This document shows, in pieces, positions 1-7,859 of a DNA stretch of 64,000 nucleotides. The notes below the pieces were generated by a model. That model searched no databases. It was not told the origin of the DNA and worked only from the letters and a program-made list of their open reading frames with translations. The position numbers and the translations under genes were made by a program. Every line of letters begins with the position of its first letter. Position 1 is the stretch's first letter. The stretch comes from UBA685 sp049890215 (GTDB taxonomy: Bacteria; Pseudomonadota; Alphaproteobacteria; Puniceispirillales; Puniceispirillaceae): positions 1 through 64,000 of the forward strand of contig JBMHBX010000001.1 of the NCBI GenBank assembly GCA_049890215.1. The letters run 5' to 3'.

Positions 1-299
1 AAATAACGCAATAACAAATCAGATGGCTTATGCTCATAGCCAATAATCTCACCCTTATAATAGCGTGGCTCTTCAATACCAATGATGGCTCTGCTCAGGG
101 CCTCGTAAAGAAGGCGTTCGCGCGCTTGCACAAGCGCATCATCAACCTGATTTGCAAAAACAGGATCACAATCAATCATAGCAACCATGTCAGCACGACT
201 AGCGCCAACAAAAGAGGCCGATATTGTCAAATTCCCTGTTCTGGACAGACAAAATAAAAAAGCATCTCTGTTCAGAGATGCTTTTGACCTGTTCGACAA
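1..299 (-). CDS. HTH protein resembling phage terminase small subunit (3' end outside window)
   Basis: A reading frame open on the minus strand from a TGA just upstream and running off the left edge. Its product has a helix-turn-helix region typical of small-terminase-like DNA-binding proteins: a FL..L segment, then TGNLT, then VGASR, about 22-45 residues in. A later segment IEEPRYYKGEIIG followed by PSDLLLRY resembles the conserved stretch of phage terminase small-subunit proteins. No ATG precedes the HTH; TTG at 299, behind a purine-rich stretch, is the best start I can find, so the N-terminus is uncertain. A perfect palindrome (258-285) lies inside the first codons. The DUF6362 gene lies upstream on the same strand, which suggests a prophage or gene-transfer-agent remnant. 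No function is proven. Confidence 0.5.
   Translation of the reverse strand, partial: MSNRSKASLNRDAFLFCLSRTGNLTISASFVGASRADMVAMIDCDPVFANQVDDALVQARERLLYEALSRAIIGIEEPRYYKGEIIGYEHKPSDLLLRY
251..286 (-). terminator. Perfect 13+13 palindrome with minus-strand T-run
   Basis: AAAAGCATCTCTG (258-270), TT, CAGAGATGCTTTT (273-285). Read on the minus strand the hairpin is followed by TTTTTTATTTT, the form of an intrinsic terminator for transcripts coming from the DUF6362 gene. It overlaps the apparent 5' coding region of the HTH gene, so it could be an attenuator, or a sign that the HTH gene lost its normal 5' end. Confidence 0.55.
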
Positions 300-439
300 A
301 CTCGCCTCAACCTTTTTAGAAAATCAGGAACATGAGACCCGGCGCGCGCTTATTTAGCGTATTTTACCTGACTTGGCTCATCTTAATATGGGAAATATCC
401 TATTTTGTCTCATTTGTCAACTAAAAAAATAACAGACTT

Positions 440-811
440 TCATAAAGATTGAGATAAAGAAGATAAAGCGCCAAGATATAGCCGGTATAAATGGCTTCGT
501 GATCTGCGAAATCGCTGTTGCAGCATGCGCCATGGAATATGGCTGGCACGTGCCCAAATCAATTGACGCTGCATTTCAGTTAAATGATAAAGCGAGTCAA
601 TTATCTGGTAACATTCTGTAATATTTTGTGAATTAGGCATAGCATAAGATCGCCCGCGGTAAATAATATCCCCTTTTTTCCCGGGCCGAATCATTTCCGG
701 CCAGGCAGATTTATACCCAACAGGCATTGTTTTTGACGTCTTTGGCAATGCCTGCAATACCACCACTGCTTTTTCTAATTTGGACTTCAGTTCTCTGAAA
801 TCTTCCATCAC
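440..811 (-). CDS. DUF6362-like protein
   Basis: A 123-residue basic protein. The N-terminal half has the SAWPEMIRP stretch and the C-terminal half has LIWARASHIPWRMLQQRF, then SRSHLYRLYLGAL. These are the recognisable blocks of DUF6362, a small alphaproteobacterial family often found near prophage or packaging genes; the second block looks like a sigma-like helix-turn-helix. Biochemical function is unknown. It is divergent from the S24 regulator at 983 and upstream of the terminase-like HTH frame, from which a 140-base gap and a hairpin separate it. The assignment rests on remembered family patterns, not on a search. Confidence 0.6.
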   Translation of the reverse strand: MMEDFRELKSKLEKAVVVLQALPKTSKTMPVGYKSAWPEMIRPGKKGDIIYRGRSYAMPNSQNITECYQIIDSLYHLTEMQRQLIWARASHIPWRMLQQRFRRSRSHLYRLYLGALSSLSQSL

Positions 812-854
812 ATCACCTCATTTTTTGAAGGAAAATAAAATTGTGATAATAAAT

Positions 855-913
855 ATAGGATTTCTCCAATATTTTTGATATCATCCAAAAGGATCAGTGG
901 TAAAGCTATCCTA
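855..913. promoter_or_regulatory. Possible operator pair between divergent genes
   Basis: TAGGAT (856-861, in AAATATAGGATTT) and ATCCTA (908-913, in CTATCCTAAATTT) form widely spaced inverted half-sites. They lie between the divergently transcribed DUF6362 gene and the S24 regulator, where an autoregulating repressor would be expected to bind. The match is short and the assignment is inference. Confidence 0.25.
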
Positions 914-982
914 AATTTGAGAGTCTATCGTCTGTGAGCAACAGGTAACGCATCTATTTTTTCGCATCATAAGTGTAAGATC

Positions 983-1669
983 ATGGCACAGCTAACGTCA
1001 GAACGGCATTATTTATTAAAAGCGATCAAAGCAACTAAGCGGCAATGGTCTCTTGCCCGCCTGTCAGAGGCGCTTGGTCGCAACCCTGCTTATCTTCACC
1101 AATATCTTTATCGCCAGTCGCCGCGCCTGCTATCTGAAGATGATCGTCATAAGCTTGGCCGGATTCTGAGCATTTCACAGGCAAAGCTGCGCCCTGCCTC
1201 AGCGCCAGACTTAGCTGATACATCAGATGACATAGCGCAGATCCCCTTATTAGATATTGAAACAGCTGCCGGGGCGGCAAGCATCATTGATGATACAGCT
1301 GAAACAGGCTTTCAGAGCTGGCCGTTTCAAACAGCGATATTGCGCACCCTGCCCCATAGCCATATCAGTCATTTGCGTCTTATCACAGTGCGCGGCGATA
1401 GCATGTCACCTGTTCTCGAAGATGGCGATATCATCATGATCGATACAGGACAGACCGACCCTCATAAAGAAGGCATTTTTGTTCTTGATGATGGCCACGG
1501 TCTTGTAGTCAAGAGGTTATCTCTTATCCATGACAAATCATCCAAAGATCCGCCTCGTCTGCGGATTAGCTCTGCCAACCCTGCTTATGTGCCTTATCGG
1601 CGCGCGCTTGAAGATGTTCGAATCTTAGGTCACGTCATATGGATGGCCAGAACAATGGCCAAAGCATAG
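983..1669 (+). CDS. S24 (LexA/CI-like) transcriptional regulator
   Basis: A 228-residue repressor-type protein. An N-terminal HTH (residues about 20-65, LARLSEALGRNPAYLHQYL) is followed by a linker and an S24 self-cleaving serine peptidase domain. The catalytic serine is visible in RGDSM (Ser140) and the general-base lysine in VVKRL (Lys177). An Ala-Gly pair at 96-97 is a plausible autocleavage site. Such proteins act as DNA-damage-responsive or phage-type repressors in the cytoplasm. It faces away from the phage-like DUF6362/HTH genes and could control them. It is shorter in its HTH than true LexA and lacks the LexA winged-helix signature, so I do not call it lexA. Confidence 0.85.
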   Translation: MAQLTSERHYLLKAIKATKRQWSLARLSEALGRNPAYLHQYLYRQSPRLLSEDDRHKLGRILSISQAKLRPASAPDLADTSDDIAQIPLLDIETAAGAASIIDDTAETGFQSWPFQTAILRTLPHSHISHLRLITVRGDSMSPVLEDGDIIMIDTGQTDPHKEGIFVLDDGHGLVVKRLSLIHDKSSKDPPRLRISSANPAYVPYRRALEDVRILGHVIWMARTMAKA

Positions 1670-1792
1670 GCCAGAACATAGGCCAGATAGCCTTGCAAGA
1701 TACCATTATCAATTAGGCAATCCTGCCAAAGCGGCTTATAATATCAGCCTCATCTCAGATTGGTTTAACAGAGCAGAAGATTTCACTTTATC

Positions 1793-3220
1793 ATGTCTCA
1801 GGGGCACAAATATTCATCACGCCGTCACAAAGGCGCTCGGCGCCGCGATGCCACCTCACATGATAAAGACAAACTGCCGAAGAACGCCCCTCAGATAGAG
1901 GTCACAATCACGCATATTGGCGGGCGCGGTGATGGGGTGGGCATTGCCTCTTATACACATAATTATGAGACCAAAGACTATCCTGTGTTTGTGCCTGACA
2001 CATTGCCCGGTGAAATCGTCATTGCACAGCCCTTGCGCCTGAACAAACAAGGCATACAAGCAGAATTACGCGAACTTATCCAAAGCGCGCCTTTGCGCAA
2101 AGCCCCTGATTGTGACGCCTCCCCTGCCTGTGGCGGCTGCCAGTTTCAGCATATGGACCCCTCTGCCTATCAGGAATGGAAACAAGGACAATTGCGCTCG
2201 GTCCTGCAAAAAGGCGGCATTGAGCCATCTAAATGGCGCCCCGATTATCAAAGCGCCCCGCACAGCCGCCGGCGTGCGCGTCTTGCTTTTCGGCGGCGCC
2301 GGGATGATGTTCTTATTGGCTTTCGTGAAAGACAGTCTCATCAGATCATCTACCCCTCCAATTGTCAGGTGATCTCCAAAGACATCAGCCGCCTGATCTC
2401 ATTTTTGCAGACAAATATGCTTTTATGCCTTGATAATGGCATGACAGGCGAGGTTGAAATCACCTTATGTGATAATGGCTGCGATGTGGTCTTCCACAGC
2501 TCTGAAAGCTGGCCTCAATCTGTTGTTACTGACATGATCATGATGGCCGCAGACGCCGATATTATGCGGCTGTCTCTGTCTGAGAATAATCAGGCGCCTC
2601 ATTTATTATTTGTAAAACAAGAGCCCGCGATTGCGTGGGATTATGGTAAGGCCAAAGCAAGCCTCTATCCCGCCCCTGCCAGTTTTCTTCAGGCAGATAA
2701 AGCCGCTGAAACAATCATGCAAAAAGATATCTTATCTGTCTTGTCACAATGCAACACCATTGTGGATTTATTTGCCGGCTCCGGCACCTTGAGCGCACCG
2801 TTGCTTTTGCAGACCAGAACAGGTGTTAAAATCACGGCGATTGATTCTGCCAAAGAAGCGCTTAGCGCATATGAATCACTGGCCCATCGTCATGGGTTAT
2901 CAATGCAGCTTGCCACACAATCACGTAATTTGCATCATGCCCCTTTCACGATAAAAGAACTTGAAGGCTTTGATGCTGCTATCATTGACCCGCCGCGCGC
3001 CGGCGCCAATGCGCAAGTGACATTATTGGCACAAAGCGATATCCCGCATATTGTCATGGTCTCATGCAATCCGCACAGCTTTATCAAAGATGCCGCCATC
3101 TTATGCGCGGCAGGCTATGACTGCCAATGGGTACGTCATATTGATCAATTTGCCTTTACCTCTCATTCTGAGGTGATTGCCTATTTTCAAAAACCCGCTG
3201 AGACGATGGCGAAAGCATGA
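1793..3220 (+). CDS. 23S rRNA (uracil-5-)-methyltransferase-type RNA methyltransferase (TrmA/RlmD family)
   Basis: A 475-residue SAM-dependent RNA m5U methyltransferase. A basic N-terminus precedes a TRAM domain (ITHIGGRGDGVG, residues about 40-50). Cys107, Cys113 and Cys116 (CGGC motif) plus a later Cys in SNCQV near 194 form an iron-sulfur site as in RlmD. The SAM-binding motif is DLFAGSGTLS (near 325), then IDPPRAG (near 398), and the catalytic Cys is in SCNPHS (near 425). The family methylates uridines in rRNA or tRNA; which site this enzyme uses cannot be read from sequence. Its stop overlaps the start of the next gene (ATGA), so they are probably co-transcribed. In Alphaproteobacteria one paralogue may serve several sites. 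Confidence 0.9.
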   Translation: MSQGHKYSSRRHKGARRRDATSHDKDKLPKNAPQIEVTITHIGGRGDGVGIASYTHNYETKDYPVFVPDTLPGEIVIAQPLRLNKQGIQAELRELIQSAPLRKAPDCDASPACGGCQFQHMDPSAYQEWKQGQLRSVLQKGGIEPSKWRPDYQSAPHSRRRARLAFRRRRDDVLIGFRERQSHQIIYPSNCQVISKDISRLISFLQTNMLLCLDNGMTGEVEITLCDNGCDVVFHSSESWPQSVVTDMIMMAADADIMRLSLSENNQAPHLLFVKQEPAIAWDYGKAKASLYPAPASFLQADKAAETIMQKDILSVLSQCNTIVDLFAGSGTLSAPLLLQTRTGVKITAIDSAKEALSAYESLAHRHGLSMQLATQSRNLHHAPFTIKELEGFDAAIIDPPRAGANAQVTLLAQSDIPHIVMVSCNPHSFIKDAAILCAAGYDCQWVRHIDQFAFTSHSEVIAYFQKPAETMAKA

Positions 3221-3465
3221 AAAAACATACCATCACCATTGCCGGCCATATGACATCCATCTCGCTTGAAGATGAATTCTGGCAAGCCTTGCAAGACGCT
3301 GCCAAATCGCAAAACATTTCCATAGCCTCTTTGGTCGCAGAAATAGACAAAACAAGAACCACAGGACTGTCATCTGCCATTCGTGTCTATTTATTCACAC
3401 GCTTGGCACAAACAACCGAATCAGGCATTATTGATGCACCCGGCCAAGAAGAGAGCAAAAGCTGA
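3217..3465 (+). CDS. Ribbon-helix-helix domain protein
   Basis: An 82-residue protein matching the small RHH_4-type family. The strand is TITIAGHMTSISLEDEFW, followed by two helices (ALQDAAKSQNISIASLVAEID and LSSAIRVYLFTRL). Such proteins dimerise and bind DNA through the paired beta strands. It overlaps the methyltransferase stop by four bases and its own stop shares a base with the next start, so it sits in the middle of a three-gene operon. Its target is unknown. It may be an autoregulator, but no toxin partner is adjacent, so I would not call it an antitoxin. Confidence 0.8.
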   Translation: MKKHTITIAGHMTSISLEDEFWQALQDAAKSQNISIASLVAEIDKTRTTGLSSAIRVYLFTRLAQTTESGIIDAPGQEESKS

Positions 3466-4199
3466 TGATGAGACTGGCGATTTTACAAACAGGTCATAAT
3501 AACCCTGCTTTGCCGAAGACATTACGCGCATACCCACAAATGTTTGAAGATTTGCTTATGCCCCTTGCGCCGGATGGCGGCTTATCTTTGACCAATTATC
3601 CGGTGGTTGACGGGATATTCCCTGATAAAATTGATGATTATGACGGCTATATCATCACAGGCTCGCGTCATGGGGTCTATGAGGATTTAGACTTTATCGC
3701 ACCATTGATGGATTTCATCAGACAAGCTTATGAGAAAAAAATTCCGCAAGCCGGTATTTGTTTTGGTCATCAGGCAATCGCTCAGGCACTTGGCGGCGGG
3801 GTTGTGAAATCTGATAAAGGATGGGGTGTCGGCATTCGCAAAGTGGATGTCGTCAGAGCCACAAACTGGATGGAAAAAGCCCCGGATACTATCGATCTGA
3901 TTTATGTTCATCAGGATCAGGTGACAAGCTTGCCAGAAGGCGCTGACCTGATAGCAGGTGACAGTTTTTGCCCCAACGCAGCCTTTGCGATGGGCGACCA
4001 TGTATTTTGCGTTCAGGGGCATCCTGAATTTGATAAAGGCTATGTGCATGAATTATTGGCTATCAGAGGCGATGATATGGGATCAGAAGTCGCAACCACA
4101 GCATCTGAAAGCCTTAAACGTGATCATCAGGGCCCCCGTGTTGGCGGCTGGATTATGGCGTTCTTTACCAAAGCATATGAGCGCAACCAAAGCGCATAA
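3465..4199 (+). CDS. Class I glutamine amidotransferase (GMP synthase-like)
   Basis: A 244-residue stand-alone class I glutamine amidotransferase domain. The nucleophile Cys99 lies in GICFGHQ and the His/Glu pair in GHPEF near 186-188, so the triad is intact. The family hydrolyses glutamine or gamma-glutamyl compounds, often in polyamine or folate-polyglutamate catabolism, but no synthetase domain or partner is attached here and the true substrate is unknown. The start overlaps the RHH gene by one base; two consecutive ATGs (3465, 3468) are possible starts. Last gene of the operon that begins at 1793. Confidence 0.85.
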   Translation: MMRLAILQTGHNNPALPKTLRAYPQMFEDLLMPLAPDGGLSLTNYPVVDGIFPDKIDDYDGYIITGSRHGVYEDLDFIAPLMDFIRQAYEKKIPQAGICFGHQAIAQALGGGVVKSDKGWGVGIRKVDVVRATNWMEKAPDTIDLIYVHQDQVTSLPEGADLIAGDSFCPNAAFAMGDHVFCVQGHPEFDKGYVHELLAIRGDDMGSEVATTASESLKRDHQGPRVGGWIMAFFTKAYERNQSA

Positions 4200-4262
4200 C
4201 CAGTCTTTTTCTTTATCTCCTTTTCTTCTTCACCACTTTTTCTTCACTGATGAGGCATGCGC

Positions 4263-6296
4263 ATGACCTTAGTTCTTGGGCTAGATACTGGCGGCACATT
4301 CACTGACGCAGCGCTTGTTGATACAAGCAAGGCAAACAGCCAAAACAAAGGCGATCATAATTCAGCGATGATTGCCAAAGCCAAATCCCTGACCACAAGG
4401 CAGGATTTATCAATTGGCGTAGGCGGCGCAATGAAAGACGTGGTCACCTCATGGGGCGGTAACCCGAATGACATTTCACTTGTATCATTATCAACAACCC
4501 TTGCCACAAATGCGGTTGTAGAAGGTGTCGGCGGCCGTGTAGGCCTTATCCTGATTGGCTTTGATGAAGGGGCGCTTGAGCGCGCTGATTTGGCAAAGGC
4601 TCTTGGCAATGATCCTCATATATTTGTCAATGGCGGTCACCGCAATGATGGCTCACCATTGGCGCCTCTGGATATAAAAATGCTGACAGGCTGTGCAAAA
4701 GAACTGGCCTCAGATGTGTCAGCCTTTGCAGTGGCAAGCCATTTTGCAACACGCAACCCCGAGCATGAGATAGCTGCTCGTGAGATATTGCGCGATCTTA
4801 CTGGCCTGCCGGTAACCTGTTCGCATGAATTATCGTCAAGCCTGGGCGGCCCAAGGCGCGCTTTGACCGCTATGCTGAATGCGCGCCTTATCAATCTTCT
4901 GGAACGGCTCATCTCAGCCACATCTGAACAGATGGCAGCGCTTGGACTCACCTGCCCTTTGATGGTGGTGAAGGGGGATGGATCACTACTTCATGCCGAT
5001 TTTGCCCGCACAAGACCTGTGGAAACGGTCCTCTCAGGGCCGGCTGCCTCTCAGGCAGGTGCTGCCTTTCTTGCAGGGGCAAGCACAGCATTAGTATCTG
5101 ATATCGGGGGCACCACCACAGATATCGCTTATCTGCGCGAAGGGGCACCCGGCCTTAATGCTGATGGGGCCTTTGTGGGCGGTTGGCGCACTATGGTCGA
5201 GGCCGCTGATATCAGAACCTCCGGGCTTGGCGGCGATTCAGAAGTCACACCGCAAAGCAGAGGGTTGCAAAAAGGGCTGACACTTGGCCCAAGGCGCGCT
5301 ATCCCCTTATCACTACTTGCCAAAGACTGGCCAGAGGCAAAAATCCATCTTGAACAACAGCTTCAAAACCCTGTGCCCCAAGCGACCGATGGGCGCTTTA
5401 TCATGCCGGTTATGCCAAATGGGATACCGGACTGGCTGTCTAAATCTGAAACACGTTTTGCTGAGGCAATTCTGGAGGCAGGCACATCCGCTTTAGCTGA
5501 TATCGCAACGTCACAAGTGGCACTTGGGGCAGTTGACCGTCTTATCAGCCGTGGCCTTGTCGCTCTGTCAGCCTTCACACCAACAGACGCCGCTCATGTT
5601 CTTGGCAAATTTGATAATTTCGACTCTCAAGCTGCCTATCTTGGCGCACAGTTACTAAGCAGGCAAAAAAATGGGATTGGCGAAGTGAATGCCTCAAGCC
5701 CAGAAGATATCTCACAAGACACGCTTGATACATTGACAGAACGCTCAGCGCTTGCGCTTCTTGATGCTGCCTTTGCACAAGATGGCTGGCCGGAGGGCAC
5801 AGCGAGTGCCAATACGCTTGTCAAACAAGCATTGCAGCACAAAGACGATCATCAAAAGCTTGTCAAAAACCAGCTGTCATTATCTCTTCCGGTGATTGCT
5901 CTTGGGGCCTCATCTGGCACACATTATCCAGCGATCGCTGCCATGCTTGGCGCAGAACTAATTGTGCCCGAACATGCAGATGTAGCAGGCGCCGTTGGTG
6001 CGGCTGCCGGCTCAGTGCGCCAGAGGGTGATGATTACAGTCACACAACCAGGTGAGGGCAAATTCCGTGTCCACCTGCCTGATGGTCCCAAAGATATCAC
6101 CTCTCAGGAAGAAGCGCTTGAATTGGCCAGCCAGACAGCACAATCACTTGCTGAAGCGCGTGCCAAACAGGCCGGTGCAGCGCGTGTGGATATCACTGTC
6201 TCTCAGACCATCAAAGATGTTGTGCTAAGCGAGAATAAAACATTATTTATCGAAGGTATTATTCAGGCACAGGCAGTGGGTGTGCCAACTGCCTAA
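4263..6296 (+). CDS. Hydantoinase/oxoprolinase family protein (HyuA-like)
   Basis: About 677 residues with the N-terminal phosphate-binding segment GLDTGGTFTDAALVD and an internal acetate/sugar-kinase-like motif SDIGGTTTDIAYL. The family (N-methylhydantoinase A, 5-oxoprolinase A, acetone carboxylase beta) performs ATP-dependent ring opening or carboxylation. The start is set at 4263 because GAGG at 4252-4255 is seven bases upstream of it; an ATG at 4257 is too close. HyuA normally works with a HyuB subunit, but none is adjacent. The upstream amidotransferase might be functionally linked, but that is inference. The stop is shared in a four-base tail-to-tail overlap with DUF1761. Confidence 0.85.
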   Translation: MTLVLGLDTGGTFTDAALVDTSKANSQNKGDHNSAMIAKAKSLTTRQDLSIGVGGAMKDVVTSWGGNPNDISLVSLSTTLATNAVVEGVGGRVGLILIGFDEGALERADLAKALGNDPHIFVNGGHRNDGSPLAPLDIKMLTGCAKELASDVSAFAVASHFATRNPEHEIAAREILRDLTGLPVTCSHELSSSLGGPRRALTAMLNARLINLLERLISATSEQMAALGLTCPLMVVKGDGSLLHADFARTRPVETVLSGPAASQAGAAFLAGASTALVSDIGGTTTDIAYLREGAPGLNADGAFVGGWRTMVEAADIRTSGLGGDSEVTPQSRGLQKGLTLGPRRAIPLSLLAKDWPEAKIHLEQQLQNPVPQATDGRFIMPVMPNGIPDWLSKSETRFAEAILEAGTSALADIATSQVALGAVDRLISRGLVALSAFTPTDAAHVLGKFDNFDSQAAYLGAQLLSRQKNGIGEVNASSPEDISQDTLDTLTERSALALLDAAFAQDGWPEGTASANTLVKQALQHKDDHQKLVKNQLSLSLPVIALGASSGTHYPAIAAMLGAELIVPEHADVAGAVGAAAGSVRQRVMITVTQPGEGKFRVHLPDGPKDITSQEEALELASQTAQSLAEARAKQAGAARVDITVSQTIKDVVLSENKTLFIEGIIQAQAVGVPTA

Positions 6297-6709
6297 GCGG
6301 CAAGCCACCATGTCACAAATCCGGCGATAATCGCACCGCCTGCAATATCATAGCCATGGTCAATACTCATCTGTGTCATATTGCGTTTGATATAGCTGTC
6401 AGAGCGCACAGCAGATAACAAACCAAAGGCAAGGGCAATCATCGCACCTATCACAGCTGAATACAAAATCAGTTGCACCTTCAGATGGCTGACCACCATC
6501 ATGATCACAAATGTCTGGGCCAAACAAACCAGATAAGAGATGATCATGGCCTTTACCATATTATGATTTGGATCCATCGTCTCCTTGGTCAGCCCCACAG
6601 CTTTCATCCATGGTTTGCCAAACCCCAAAGGGCTATACCAAAAGGCACCAATCACAAAATAAATGGCCGCCCCAATAACAAGCAATAAGAGTAAATCAAA
6701 ACTAAACAT
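6293..6709 (-). CDS. DUF1761 membrane protein
   Basis: A 138-residue protein with four predicted membrane segments: residues about 5-25 (ending in GAFWYSPLGFGKPW, the DUF1761 hallmark), then about 52-72, 78-98 and the C-terminal 120-137. DUF1761 proteins are small inner-membrane proteins of unknown function. It converges on the HyuA gene with the two stop codons interleaved in CTAA (6293-6296). No operon partner; the next gene on the right (msrP) is divergent. Confidence 0.85.
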   Translation of the reverse strand: MFSFDLLLLLVIGAAIYFVIGAFWYSPLGFGKPWMKAVGLTKETMDPNHNMVKAMIISYLVCLAQTFVIMMVVSHLKVQLILYSAVIGAMIALAFGLLSAVRSDSYIKRNMTQMSIDHGYDIAGGAIIAGFVTWWLAA

Positions 6710-6891
6710 ATGACTATTTTTCCCCGCCGGTCTTTTTTTATGCGTAATCTATATGTCACAGATTGCCCTAATAATCTATGTCATCACGTAATTGTGATAA
6801 GATTACGGCAAATGACGCCCTTTTTTTGCCGCATAATCAGAACAAGCTGATAGAGTGATAACAAAGCGGACAAAAACAAGGAGGCAAGGCC
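6710..6891. other. Divergent intergenic region DUF1761/msrP
   Basis: 182 bases between divergent genes. It contains a small dyad (ATCACGTAATTGTGAT, 6783-6798) and a possible weak promoter for msrP, TTGCCG with GATAGA 17 bases later (from 6827). No strong sigma-70 match and no riboswitch-like fold were seen. Confidence 0.3.
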
Positions 6892-7848
6892 ATGTTGATA
6901 AAACAGGTTCCAAGCTGGCATATCTCAGAAAATGAAGCAACTGATGAGCATGTGTATCTGAACAGGCGCAACCTGCTAAAATCAGCCGGCATGGCAGGGA
7001 TAGCCATGGCAAGCGCGCTATCTCCTGTTGCCTCTCTTGCAGCGCCCATAACAGGCTTTCCGGCAAAGCGTAATGAAGCCTATCAGCTTGACCGCGATAT
7101 CACCAATGAAGAAGATGCTACGACCTATACGAATTTTTATGAATTCGGCTCTGCCAAAAATATCTGGCGCAAAGCGCAAAAATTGCAGACAGACCCCTGG
7201 ATGGTGACAATTGATGGTCTGTGCGATAACCCCATGACAATTGATGCCTCTGATCTGGTAAAAAAAATGGGCGATATGGAAGAGCGGCTTTATCGTCATC
7301 GCTGTGTTGAAGCATGGGCCATGGCTGTTCCATGGACAGGCGTGCCATTGGCCAATCTGATTAGATTGGCAAGTCCCAAGCCAGAGGCAAAATTTTTGGT
7401 AATGGAGACATTTCTTGACCCGAAAGTCGCACCTGGCCAGAAACAAAGCTGGTATCCATGGCCTTATGTCGAAGGTTTGCGTCTTGATGAGGCAATGAAT
7501 GAGCTAAGTTTCCTTGCAACTGGCTTGTATGGGCGTGAGATGCCAAAACAAAATGGGGCGCCAATCAGGCTTGTCGTGCCATGGAAATATGGGTTCAAAT
7601 CAATCAAATCCATTACCCGCTTTCGCTTTTCTGAAACCGCGCCTTTGTCTTTCTGGCAGGAAACAAACGGAAATGAATATGGATTTTATGCCAATGTGAA
7701 TCCGGGCGTGCCTCACAAAAGATGGCGTCAGGATACCGAAAAACTACTTGGTACAAATAAACGTGTAAAAACCCAGCTATTCAACGGCTATGAAGAACAG
7801 GTCGCTCATCTTTATAAGGGCATGCCACAAGATATTCTCTATTTCTAA
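6892..7848 (+). CDS. msrP: Periplasmic methionine-sulfoxide reductase catalytic subunit MsrP (YedY)
   Basis: A 318-residue molybdopterin enzyme that repairs oxidised methionine in periplasmic proteins. The N-terminus carries a Tat signal: NRRNLLK with Arg25-Arg26, then a hydrophobic stretch ending in SLAAP near 51. The molybdenum-ligating Cys138 lies in HRCVEAWAM, the sulfite-oxidase-fold signature. Usual MsrP length. It is preceded by AAGGAGG about 11 bases upstream of the ATG. The membrane heme partner MsrQ, usually directly downstream, is absent; the next gene is convergent ELM1. Electrons would have to come from a distant msrQ or another quinol donor. Confidence 0.93.
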   Translation: MLIKQVPSWHISENEATDEHVYLNRRNLLKSAGMAGIAMASALSPVASLAAPITGFPAKRNEAYQLDRDITNEEDATTYTNFYEFGSAKNIWRKAQKLQTDPWMVTIDGLCDNPMTIDASDLVKKMGDMEERLYRHRCVEAWAMAVPWTGVPLANLIRLASPKPEAKFLVMETFLDPKVAPGQKQSWYPWPYVEGLRLDEAMNELSFLATGLYGREMPKQNGAPIRLVVPWKYGFKSIKSITRFRFSETAPLSFWQETNGNEYGFYANVNPGVPHKRWRQDTEKLLGTNKRVKTQLFNGYEEQVAHLYKGMPQDILYF

Positions 7849-7859
7849 AAAACGCCTTT

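Noticed and set aside
30..257. Plus-strand frame of 75 codons at the left edge
   Set aside because: The opposite strand encodes a recognisable HTH protein over the same bases; the plus-strand product shows no family pattern.
3217..3465. Antitoxin of a toxin-antitoxin pair (RHH protein)
   Set aside because: No small toxin gene is adjacent; the partner gene is a 244-residue amidotransferase.
6793..6800. TGTGATAA shared by the msrP and tupB upstream regions as a Mo/W-responsive box
   Set aside because: The same eight bases also occur at 842-849 before the S24 regulator, and the motif is short and AT-rich, so chance is a sufficient explanation.
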